Origin: Angiostrongylus vasorum | Lineage: Eukaryota > Nematoda > Chromadorea > Rhabditida > Metastrongylidae | Assembly: GCA_018806985.1 (NCBI GenBank) | Contig: JADANN010000457.1 | Span: 1,860,001-1,924,000, forward strand | DNA: 64,000 nt | Reading direction: 5' to 3' | Shown: piece by piece, positions 9,910-21,700 of the stretch | Numbering within the stretch: position 1 is the first letter of the stretch | How the letters are laid out: every line of letters begins with the position of its first letter | Notes under the pieces: generated by a model | Told to the model about the DNA's origin: nothing | Database searches by the model: none | What the model saw: only the letters and a program-made list of their open reading frames with translations | Program-made: the position numbers and the translations under genes

Positions 9910-12850
9910 ATTTGTGCGTTGTACTTCTAGTGAGACGCTTTGTAACTACAGTTACTGCTTAGTTTGCTTTTAAGTGCACCATACAAGCTCTTTACTAAGG
10001 AGGACATTTGGCTGTCTAATTCAGAAACGAAGTTCGGGGGGATTCAGTTGGACAAGAAAATATCAAATAATTGAAATAACGATTAGATAACCGAAGTGGA
10101 TGGCTTGTTAGTTTACAGTCAATCCTGTTGGAATCCAGGATTCGTGAACACCATTTGATTGAGTTTTTTACCGCTATTGCTGAGAGAGAGGCACAATGAT
10201 AATAACGATAACCTTCTGCCTTTGCGTAAACACTTGCCGTTTACCTGTTATCGTCAACGATAACATTAACCATTTAGAATCCGTTCTCCGCAAAAGGTCG
10301 TTTACTGAGAGCACGCTGTTTGTTCGAAAAGAATGTCAGCGCTGTATTTTCCACAAACTATTATGCAAAGATGTTCTAATGGGCGTATATCTTTGTTAAT
10401 GGTGTCGTAGAGCTTTCTGTTTGATTGTCAGGAGGATAAGACAATGATGGTAATCCAAAGGGCACTCTTTTAGAATGTTACGAGAAATGCTCAATACGGA
10501 TACGGTAGACGGTGTTTCAAGAACCCCAGTCAGCTCATGAGTGAAGCATGATGTGGCTTTAAAAAATTATCTGGAATGATCACATGAATGACGAACATTT
10601 ATGGTGGTATTCAAATGTTGAGGATTTTTGTGACGCTGAACTTCATGAACGATGTGTTGACATTAAATGTCGCTATAGAGGTCTACGGTCCCTATACATG
10701 TGGTACTGGTAGTTCTTAAAAAAGCAGAGCCATTTGTAGACCTTTCCCATGAAAAAAACCGCTGTATGAATTTGTTATTTCTTGAAGGCTAACTCAACTC
10801 TGAGCGCTTGTACACGACACTTTGTAAGACAGAAGTGACATAGTTCGCACTTTGCCATCGTTTTCTTCTGTTAAGAATCCAGAAAATCAGTGGATTTCGC
10901 TCCATATTTTAAGAAGCACTTGCCATTATGAAAAAAAGTCATGAGTATCAAGGAACATCGCAGTTTATCTGCAAGGTAAGGAGGGGGGAAAACTGCAGCA
11001 TATGCCAAGTTGATACAAATCGTGTGAGCAGAACAGCCACGAATAACGAAAACACAAAAAACTTAATGAGCAACCTAGAGAAAAAATATAACGTTCTTTG
11101 GATCCATCCCTAATAGAAACCACTGGGTTATTCTGACAACCAGCAGGACTGTGTGCACTTTTCAAAAGCACCACTCGATCAATGTCGGAAAAAAGAGGGG
11201 TAACACATGAGATTACCGTCAGACGTTTAATAACAAAGTTTTGTTCCAACAACAAATATGACCCCCTTTTGGAACGTCTTTGCCTTCGAGCGACTGCTGT
11301 GTTATGTAAACTATTCGAGGCTAATCTAATCTATAGAATATGCTCCTGCGATGGTAATAAAAATCGTATGAAAATCTCTACCGTCTCGAATAACTTGGCA
11401 TGGCTATGCCGCCCAGTCTGATTGTCCAGTGAATTTATGATGAGGAGCACGTAAAAATTTGGAAGAGCAACCACCAAGTAATGGAAACTATCGGGAAGTC
11501 GAGAAAGAGCCATAGGCAGTGCACAACCACCTCGAAGCGTCTAAATAGTTTTGTTGAGTCCTTTTACTTAGAAAACAACACCAATTTCTTGAAAACTTCG
11601 AAATGCGTTATTCATGTTAAAGTTTGTAAATCACTGAAATGCTTAGCAACATTCTAAAAGCAAAATTATAGTGCAGTTTTTTAGTGGAAAAAAGCTGAGG
11701 ATAGTTGTTGCTTAACACAACCAACACATGGGTAAGATTTGGACAACGTGCTACATTCTCGTGGGTATGACATCCATCATGCCAGATATTATAGTAAATC
11801 ATTGCGCGTTCAAACAAAAGTCCTACACAAATACTGTGATGTAACCCCTCTGCACTGAAGTAAAAATGATAAGGCGATCTTCTCATTCCGCCAGTGGATT
11901 CGTTACATATCGTAATCCTTTCATATCTTTCGTTTGCGATTTGTGGACTTCATGGTGGGCTAATTCTAATAGTAGCTCATCTACTGATAGCTTCAGATTA
12001 TCAGCTATAAATATTTCTAAGGAAATCAGCTGCTGAATAATTTAAATGGTTAGCATTTCCTTTTGGGGCTGTTTTTGTCCCATTCTAAAAATATGATAAG
12101 ATCATCATTCTGGAAACCAACTTTCAAATAGCCTCGGCGTTGATGAGCTAATTGCTGTATTCTTACGAAATGCTCTCTACGGGCTGCAACCACATTTTCA
12201 ACACAACGTTGATTCACAATGACTAACCGTTCGGGTTGTTTGAATTTCTTGAGCATCTTGAGGGAGGTAGGCAAATGCCGCCTAATTCGTACAAGAAAGA
12301 AAAACGTGGATAAAACTCAAAATTTAGGTCCTGATTTCGATTCACAGGTGAGTCAGCTCACCACGAACAGTTCTTACGAGCACCAGTCTTGCTGAACAGC
12401 ATTTGTGATTCTGGCAAAGGACACTTCTTAACTGCTATTCCTGTAAAGGACGCTTCTTTTGAGGCTAATCGCATGGATTATCGCTTTGCCGAAAGAGAAA
12501 AACATGAAGTTTCCTGTTCTGAGTACTTACTATATATAATCTTACAGATATCCGTTCTAGACTGCGCCGGCAAGAGAGAGGGAGAGAGAAAGCAGGCTTT
12601 CGTTAATCGAGCATAAGCGGCTTATCTGTCTCTCTTAAAATTTCAATAAACATTTCGAACGTAAACAAAAAATGCAGCAGTTTTTCTGTGAGAAATGCCG
12701 TCTTCTTCATAATTGCCCTTCTGCAAAGCCGTCCTAGAATCACTAGGCAGAAAAAGTGAGAGCGCTGCTCACTCGCTATAAAGACCATTTAAATTCTAAT
12801 CAGCATAATCGCAAGGTTTCTTAGCCGACGAATTTATGCTTAGCATGGCT
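9910..12850. other. Long non-coding stretch without recognised genes
   Basis: Only short open frames occur, with no recognisable family motif. A 75-codon minus-strand frame at 12050-12274 (containing AARREHFVRIQQLAHQRR) was examined as a possible DM or transposase piece but lacks the cysteines or catalytic motifs needed. AT-rich, and probably intergenic or intronic. Confidence 0.35.
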
Positions 12851-12856
12851 TTTTTA

Positions 12857-13083
12857 AGGCCGCGTGTGGCGCAGTAGTCGGAGGCGCCCTGTAGCACACA
12901 CGTGGAATCAATCCCCGCGCCCATGGCCCACCAAGCCTTCCATCACACCGGGATCGGCAAATTGGTACCAGGCTTTTCTGAGAAGATATCAATACTGGCT
13001 CGATATATCGGTAGGCCACCGCAAGTCATTGCAAAGGCCAGGTATGCATTCAATCACCTCCAAACAATGCTTATGGCTTTTTA
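12857..13083 (+). repeat. SINE-like element, 3'-truncated copy
   Basis: Good head (gcgtgtggcgcagtagtcgg, ggaatcaatccccgc) and body, but it stops after cctccaaacaatgctta, lacking the gatcaacgccgagagc tail found in full copies. Confidence 0.65.
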
Positions 13084-13154
13084 ATTGCGAATAATTTTTC
13101 TTTGTTTAGAAGATAAAGGTTAACGCCTTGAACGTAGATCAATTGCCTTCGTAA

Positions 13155-13247
13155 CATCGTTGAGCTGATGAATGCATATCTGGATTACACAATGACTTGC
13201 GGTGGGCTACTGATGTTCCGGGTCAGTGCTAACTCCCAGACAAGTCT
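13155..13247 (-). repeat. SINE-like element, minus-strand fragment
   Basis: The reverse complement matches the middle of the SINE-like family (acttgtctgggag...ccgcaagtcattg...gatatgcattca). It lies about 70 bases after the plus-strand copy at 12857, giving an inverted pair. Confidence 0.55.
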
Positions 13248-14298
13248 CTCTTTTGATTCTCAATGAAAATTTCAACAAACAGTTAAACTTTGACAGCGGA
13301 AGCAAGTCGGGTGCTATAACATGAATTTTAGCTTTTGCTGAGAAGATTCACCGGACGAAGTTTAGATACAGAATTTTACGTACTGTTGACAGGAATATTA
13401 TTTTTTCTGACAATGTCTTCCAATGAAAGTCTTCATTATTTTGCAGAAATTAGTGAGTATAATCCAGAAAATTATGGATAAATAGTTAGCCGATGGATTT
13501 TCTGTCAGAACCATTAGATCATAGGATAATCCGATACTTCGTCGTCCTAGACTGCGTCATAATTAAATCGTCTTGCACTTAGGCTATGTTGAAGCTACGC
13601 GCTTACAACTGAACAGCACTGGAGGGCAAAGTTATGCCGATAATAAATATCGGCCACTACAATCCAACTTTGGATTCAGAATTCTGTCATTTCTAAGCGT
13701 CTTCAAGAAAAGTTGCATTTCCAAGGACTGACAGGTCAATGGAAAATCTCGCAATGTTTGCTGTTCGCGAAGTATCTTACTATGCTCGAAAGAGATCACC
13801 ATCATGAACAAGGATTGCAGGAAAAGAAAGAAACTGAGAAGTGTTGTAGATTCCGCACTAGTCGTGACTACGGGTAACCTAAACAATCAATTATCTGGTT
13901 TGCTGTTCTAAGGGAGACAACGTTTCAGGTTCCTATATTTTAATTCTTGCAAACAACTCCTTTCATCAATTGTTTATTTCTGGAACGCTCAGTTGTCTTT
14001 AAAAAACTTTTTTTCTACTAAGTTATAAACTTGTAATAAAATTCCACAAAGTGGGGTTACGCTAGTTACATTTGCAGAGCTCTTTAAGAGGACAAATCAA
14101 CGATATGGTCAAATACAACATGGAAGATGGTCCGCTTAATGAAACTTACGGTAGAAGAGAGAACAAAGTCGCTTGTTAGCAGCTCATTTATGTAACCTAC
14201 ATTTATGAAAATTCCACCGTGGCTCTTCACTATATGAAAAAAAAGCTCCTAGGAACGATACAAATAAAAATAAGAGCTGGAATTTGTTCTTTTGTTCC

Positions 14299-14526
14299 GG
14301 TTTGTAGATTGAAGTTGAGAGTTACGACATCGTCGCTTTGGAATTTCGTCCATTTCTAACTACGTGCTTAATTGCTGACCATCATTATAAGTCAGAAATT
14401 CGGAGTTCTTCGGTCAGTTTCTTAAGGCGGAATAGCCCGCCACCACTACCTCTTGTTAGCCTCGAGGATGCGTGGACAGCCGAGTCAAGTAATGGACGCA
14501 AAGTAAAATATTTTTGTTTTCCTTAA
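14299..14526. other. Exon-like segment of uncertain strand
   Basis: On the plus strand there is a good acceptor (ttccggtttgtag|ATT), an open frame containing SSSVSFLRRNSPPPLPLVSL, and a GT donor after GRK (AAA|GTAAAA at 14506). The minus strand is also open over part of it (TRGSGGGLFRLKKLTEELRI then a stop), which could be a receptor C-terminal tail. I cannot choose between them. Confidence 0.3.
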
Positions 14527-14744
14527 CGCTTTCTGTTACCAATATTGCGCTAGTTTTTTGTTCATGAGCATTCAATTTCTAAAGAAGAACGTCTACATAA
14601 TCGGTGAATCTTTCTTGTTGGGTAATGCATTCATATTCGACCTATAAATCAACTCAAATAGTGAAGGCTGAAGGGATTTTTTTTCCTTCTTCAATAATCA
14701 TCGAGAATCAATGACAAGTCAGTTTTTTTACATGGCCCATCTTC

Positions 14745-14900
14745 TTATCTATTGTGCGGATCCGGGCGCCTCTTACATTCCATGCACTTCTACGCATGCA
14801 TTATCCCCGAAGGTCTTTGAACTTTTCACGTGTGGATTCCAGTGGTCATTTGTTCCACGAATCGATGTGATAAATGAGTGGATCATCTTAGGAGAATAAC
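14745..14900. repeat. Dispersed repeat family 2, partial copy
   Basis: Related by eye to 33700-33800 (gcggatcc, cattccatgcacttctacgcatgcat, ccgaaggtcttt). Other members: 20705-20900, 31495-31720, 33673-33900, 41290-41520. Confidence 0.45.
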
Positions 14901-15570
14901 TTAAATCCTTAACCCTACGTCCGTGAGTAGGATATCACTATAGCTACCATCTTAGTTTGAATTCATGGTTTACTACTATATTTATGGCGCTAAACTTCTG
15001 TTGAGAATCTTGAAAGCAGGTGCACTATAACTGGAACCTTTTTCTAGGAAAACTGTGGAGATTAGAACAGTCAGATTCAAATCACATGCAGTGGGCATTG
15101 AAGCTGCTGCCCTTTCAAATTAAGCAACATTTCACAAAAACGAAAGAAAAAAACCGAATCAAACGTCTTCGAGAAGGACAGCTCATCAATTTCTGATCTT
15201 GTTTTCATGGCGACTGATATCAATGGTGAACACTGGACAGTTGAAGTAGTTCTTGTGCCAGTGAGCTATGCTGGTTGGAGAGAGAACCTGCAATAAGCTC
15301 AGCGCGATCACCAGTTCTAATTCATCCGTCAGTTTGTTGGTTGCCTTTTTCGAAATTATATAAGCAGCAGTAGTGAACTTTTGGTTGCGACTTTTTTGAT
15401 CGAGAAGAAACTAATTGGTATAGATAAAGAAAACTTTTCCTTTAGCGATGAAATGAATTCATTAGACGTCAATTTTAATGCGAGAAAGTTACGTTTCGCA
15501 AACGCACTACATCTTTAATAAACAGTTTTTATGAATCGAATTAAACCTTTTTCAAATAGTAATCTCAAAC

Positions 15571-15732
15571 CTGGTACTTTCTGAGAGGTTCGGGGTGATT
15601 CGTCTTAAACCAAGGCCATATGCGCCGAAAATCCATGATGAAGACGAACACCACGTCGAACACGATCCGCACCAGCCAAAGCAGAATGGCTCCGGTTGCC
15701 AGCGTCTCCATATGGATCAAGGTGTCTATGTA
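15571..15732 (-). CDS. Receptor-like gene exon: last TM segment and basic tail
   Basis: The acceptor is gtcattgcag|TAC and the donor is CAG|GTTTGA; 54 codons in phase 0. It contains TGAILLWLVRIVFDVVFVFI and then MDFRRIWPWFK and EPLRKYQ. The terminal coding exon after it was not identified. Confidence 0.75.
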
Positions 15733-18700
15733 CTGCAATGACAAGAGTGCTAATCACGATGGCGTGCTTAAAACCACTGAAAGCATGCTGTCCCACAGTG
15801 ATTTCCGCTTTGCAGATTCAATAATTATATGCCCCCTTCGTGTATGCATCATCTCTAAGTCTATTTTTTCACTCTGCTAACATCACCTTTGACAGTATTG
15901 CACGTCTGATCATGAAATCAAAACTTTGTTGCTTAATTCTTCGCATTATTGTTGAGCAAACACGATGTGTTATTTTTTGTTCTTTATTCACGAACAAGCT
16001 GACGTTTCGGCGGACCTCGCCCTCCTCAGAGCCTGGAAAGGTCAAGTTGACAGTAATCTATTCGGCCAAACACCTCCACAACCAAACAGAGAAAACGCTA
16101 AACCAAGGTTTCAACCACATTGAACACAGAATAGCTTCTTTGCACACTCACCGCTTTCTATGAGTCTTCCACTGAGTATGCCGCTTGGAGACCAACCGCA
16201 CAGAATTCACATGGAAGCGTAATGTGCCCCTCCCATCAGAATAACAGGCTTATATACTGCGCAATTTCACGCCTGATAATGAGGCATTCTTCCCTGCGGT
16301 TCATTTTCGAATTTCTGGGATTAATCCGGAACGCCTCGAGAGTTTTGCGCGCTTGTGTTCGTGAGGATCGCCACCCGTACTTCAAAGTGCTCCCCGTTAT
16401 GTCTCTGGGTACTATGCGTGCCTAGTGGGGTATTTGGTTTACGTTTCCCGACTAGGTGTTCTTTTATGCGGACAGTCTACCCGTTTCGCCAATGTATTCG
16501 TCTCCGCACGCCTTACAGGAGATCAGATAAACTGTACCCGAGCTCATGCAATCACCGTCTCTACCATTAGGACAAATTATGCAATTTTTGCGTTGCACAC
16601 AGACGGTCATATAGGCGGTTACGAACTAGCTGGCGCCTGAGAGTACTCGGTGGCATTTCAACTACGTTTACCGAATCCTCAAGACCCGCCCTTCTTAAGA
16701 GTTAAGAAAATTAAGAATAGATTGCTGTCAACCTGACCTTTCCAAGCTCTGAGGAAGGCGAAATCCGCCGAAACGTCAGCTTGTTCGTGAATAAAGAATA
16801 AAAAATAACACTAACAAATAACAAATAATACAATTGCTCAACAAGAATTCGAAGAATTACTTGACCAATGCCGAGGTTAATAGAAAGTCGGACGTGGGAT
16901 TTACTACTTTGTTGCTTAGTTGGTTTGCTAGCTGTAGAGACTAGTTGTTTGGGCTCGTCACAAGTTTTCGTCCTAGAATGTTTCTTTAGAATTTTTTTGG
17001 CGTAAGTTTCTGTTCTAAATTTCTTTTGAATTTTTGGCATAATATGACTAGCTCATTTTTAAGCTTAGAATGCGTTATATAATTTCCTTTGGGGCTCGCT
17101 TTTTGAAAATCAGATATTTCGCAGAGGTCCTATGTGCTCCAACTCGGGATTGTGAGAACTCGCTATAATTGAGAAGAGATAATTCAAAAGCTCTGTAAAT
17201 GGTGCTTGAAATTGTCGACATGGCACAGGCATCAAAAGAAACTTGCAATGAATGACTGAGACCTGATAGGAGCTTTGAACCAAATAGGTGCATACGGAGT
17301 TTTGACTTAATTGATTGACAGATGACCTTTCTGGATGTATCGAATGCGGCCTAAACTTCTTCTTTCCTTCACAGTTCTTCTACATTCTTTTCTTTGTCCA
17401 TTAAACTCTCTAACTATTACTTTATCATCGTACCTATAGTACCTATCATCGATAACCTAACACGAGATTCGTGCGTAACATTTGTTCGGCTAATCTTTCG
17501 ACGTCGTGTAGATTCTAGTAGTTTCTCATTTTCATTAGTAAAGCTTATTTTGGGATGAGACACGCCACTTTGAAAACGGGTTGAAATCCGACATTAATTT
17601 GCAGAGAGCCTAGCATAAAACCGATCAAAATTATTCTATTTGTAGAATGAGTTCATTCACATGTTCTTTTCTTGTTTTCTCATTGTATGACAAAATAAGA
17701 ACCTATCTTTGTGCAAATGTGATGGAGACGGAAGCAGCTATTCCAAAAACGTTGTTCTTACCGTAACGATGTCACAGTGTTTTTTCTGTGAGCTCCTGAT
17801 GCTGCTGTAGAGCCATACATTGTGCATCACAAGGAGTACGCCAACTAGAATTATCGTCGAGATCAATGAGTACAGACCGAGATGAGCACCAAAGTATAAG
17901 AACCGGTGCATCTTCTTCTTGGTCAATTCCGGCTCGTTATGCATTCTGGAATTTCCGACAGCATTTCAAGCGATTCTGTTGCTCGAGTTAGTTAGGAGTT
18001 ATTGCAAAACGTCAAACGATGGCGCATTGGTAATTCGCCATGCGTTTAGTAAAACTCAGTGTGGTAGTCTTGTATAGATGGGAGCTGCAATATAGAAAGC
18101 CGGCCGTAAGAAAGCTAGTGTTTAGTAAAGCTGAATAAAGGATAAAGCTCTCGGCGTTGATCTATTCTTGAGAGATGCGCCGTGCATTCGACTTCATTAA
18201 GCATCGTTTAGAGGTGATTGAATGCATACCTGGCCTTTACAATAACTCGCGGTGGCCTACCGATGTATCGAGCTAGTGCTGTTATCCCTCACAGACAAGT
18301 CTGGTAACAATTTGCTGACCTCGGAGGGATGGAAGGCTTGGTGGGCCAGGGGCGCGGGAATCGATCCCCATGTGTGCTGGAGGGCGCCCTCTGACTACTG
18401 CTCCAGACGTGACTTAGTTAGGCTCAGGCACTATTAAACAGTAGATAAAAAAACGGTTACGCAGAAGTAATGTGACGAGTGCTCGTGATCTTCTCTTTTG
18501 AAAACAGTTAAATTTTACATCTACTTTAAGGATGTCGATCTATTTAAAGTCGGCGTTAATCCACAAATTATGTGCTACGAAAGAACACATCTAAATTTCG
18601 AGTAGAAATAGAGGAACATTAGTGTTCCATTAATTCAAATACACTGTGAATATTGAATGCGTATCAGTTGCTGTTCCCTTATTTGGTTAAGCTCACTTCT

Positions 18701-21700
18701 CACTATAAGCGACAGTCTTCAGTTGGTAGAGTACGGCACCATAACATAATGGGATGAATAAGATGAAAGCTGCGATGACGCAAATCGCCACAACCAGAAG
18801 AGGCTTCTGGCATTCCTCGTATGAACACACTGAAAGGACTTTTAACGGAAGAATAAAACACTTCTAAGACACCATAACAGTTACAATAGGACAATTTAAT
18901 TCGTATGTCCGAAATTCTATTGATATTTTATATCGATGTGGATAGACATCTCTAACCTTCTTTCGATCTTAGGCTCGACACTTTTCCAGAACAAGCAGGT
19001 CATTTGTCGCCAAAGAATAACGTTTAGAATTGCTTCGTAAGACTTTCAGTACTTGAACATTAGCGTACCAACTTAAATTAATCAATGGGAGTTCATATCA
19101 ATAATTTTCCCTAATGGCGTCGTTTTTTGCTTGGTTCAGTTTCTTATGAATCTGAGATTGAGAGTATCATTTCATCAAATGAAGGAAAAAGTCTTCACTG
19201 ACTTACGTTCTTTACTATCGGCTGGATCTACAATGACACTTATGAGGGGAGAAAAGATAGCTGCATATAGAACAGATACCAGCCAGATGATAGTTTCAAT
19301 GATCGCGAGACGACGAATTGTCCACATTGATTTGAAATCGTATGGACGTGTCACGCTTAACTAAACAAAAGTTGATTTAAACTTTTTCTACTAATTCTTT
19401 ATGTACAAACTCGTTCGCATCAAGGGTTAAATTGTTCCCTAAAGCAGTCGTCGGAATTCCATCGATTACATCTCTTTCCATGTGCAAGTTGGCTAGTGGT
19501 AGATAATTTTTCGACAAAGGCTCAGGACTCCCTAGGCTAATGATCTGATAATTCCTTAGCACGATTAACTTGGGATTTTAAAGAAAGCCACACTCAGTCG
19601 GCATATACCACACGAAGGAAGTGCAAACCACACTAAGGAGGCGCGGACATCAAACTAGCGTTTATGTTCTCGGTAGCATAACACTGTAAGATCCACAATA
19701 TTATCTGCCGGGTTTTCCACAAGTTTTCCAGTTTGGCTCAGATAAGAGAATAAAACATTCATATAAAATATGTTTCCAGTTTATTGCAAAAAGGATAGTA
19801 GGCACTTTAGTAAGATTATCAATCCTACAATAATCTTGCGACAAGAAACATTGTGAAAGAGAAGAATCTAAGAGGTAACGACTGGTTTTTGATTCATAAA
19901 CTTTTAGTGACTAATTGCGTAAGGGACGACTATAGCGTTCTGTAATGAAGGTCCATTTGTAAGCACACAGGCAGTTGCTATGCCTCCATTTCAAGCTGGA
20001 GAAACCTTTCTAAATCGTCGAGTATTCGATCAATAGTGAATTCTCGCATAAAAGATAAACCGCTGACTTGATTATGGTTGTCGCCACGCAAGCCGTTGCA
20101 AAATACATTGTATTCATATCAAATCCATACTCTCACCTGTCTGAGTGCAATGATGAGCAAGTGCGAAAGGCTGAGATGCACGAATCCAAAAGTAACAGTG
20201 AAGAAAAAGAGCGCCAGAATCGCGTATAAGACGGAATGGTCATTGGCCACGAATGAGACGGCACAGAACAATGAGCAGGAAAACAGATCGGCAACTATAC
20301 GGCTCAATACAACACTATAATGGACAGAACATACGAAAACATTGGAAGGAAATAAAGCTACTTAGACTTTTCATTTATGGCAATAGATAAGGAATTCTCG
20401 ATGACTAGTTGTGAATGAATGAGCCCTGAGGGCAGCTGTAGTGTAATGCTTGGAGTGCACAGTACCACAGTAAATGGGCTAACCAAACCCACTATCATTT
20501 TATAGGCCAGGAAATTGATACCCAACAAATCTGGAAAGACAAAAACACTCGACACATCAGTAGGACCACACGTGTCATTGCATAGGCCTGATATGCTTTC
20601 AATCGCCTCATCGTCAATCGTGAAATATTGTATTAGGCAGTAAATGAAAAGCTTACATTCTATGGAGTATTTTTTAATGTAATTTCCATACTATATTTTT
20701 CTTATACGACCCAATATTCATATGCTATGCATATCCCAGCACTTCTTTCATTTGGCCCATCGTATGACAGCCATCATTCGCAAATTTCTCATATTTGGGT
20801 GTGGTTCTTGCTGCCACTGGAGGGTTTTGTCTTCTTCACGAATGTCATCGAATGCACTTTAGGTGGTTCTGCAAGGAGTCCCATCATACAGCCACTGCAA
20901 CTTTCACAGGTCTACATCACATATGCATTCTCCACCCTTCCTCTATCGAAGGGACTTTTCGAAGGCAGCACTAGTTCTTATTTGACGAACCCCAAACAGA
21001 AAGGAAGCTTGGTCGGCTTGTGGTCAAACCAGAGACCGTACGTGTATTGCGCGGCAAATTTGACCACTACATTTCCTGGAAGAAACGTTGCCGCAAGGCT
21101 GCGACCATCTCTGCAACACCAGCAGATGTCGGCTACAATTTGTTATAATCCATAAGCGCGCTGGCACCGCTATTCTGAGTCTTCAGAAAAATCTTGCCCC
21201 AGCCAGAATAATAACAGTCGAGGGGACATCACGTGAGGTTTGCACGACTCCTTGGAAAGAGAGGTCGTTTAAATATCCAAAACTCCTTTGTTGCAGTGCT
21301 TGACGTGAATTCTCACTAAAATCACCTTTGAACGTCGCTATTCGTTTGTCGCTTCAACCTTGGTGTTTGCTGAGTTCGCTTAGCTCGTTGTGACGTGAAC
21401 GCTTTGAGTGTTTTCCGAAGCACAGAGGGCACTTCCGGGTTGAAGATCCTTTGACAATTAGATGAGTTTCGCAGAAATTTTCGGGTGTCTTTTAAATGTG
21501 CATGCATGGAACACATCTAAGCAATTCCCAGGAGAGACTTTCTATTATTCTCGGCATTGTTCTATAAGTCAATATTTCCACTTCGAGCAAAGTCGAGGCT
21601 GCTAATAATAGGATTTATTCAATATTACTTTTAAGTGGTTTTGCGTCCTTCACGGTCTCGAAAAGTCAAATTGATGTTACAATTTACTCAGTTAAACATT

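Noticed and set aside
12050..12274. Minus-strand frame with AARREHFVRIQQLAHQRR, tested as a first DM domain
   Set aside because: Only one upstream Cys is present; the zinc ligands of a DM module are missing.
20727..21155. 142-codon plus-strand frame
   Set aside because: Its first half is dispersed repeat family 2 and no protein family is recognisable.
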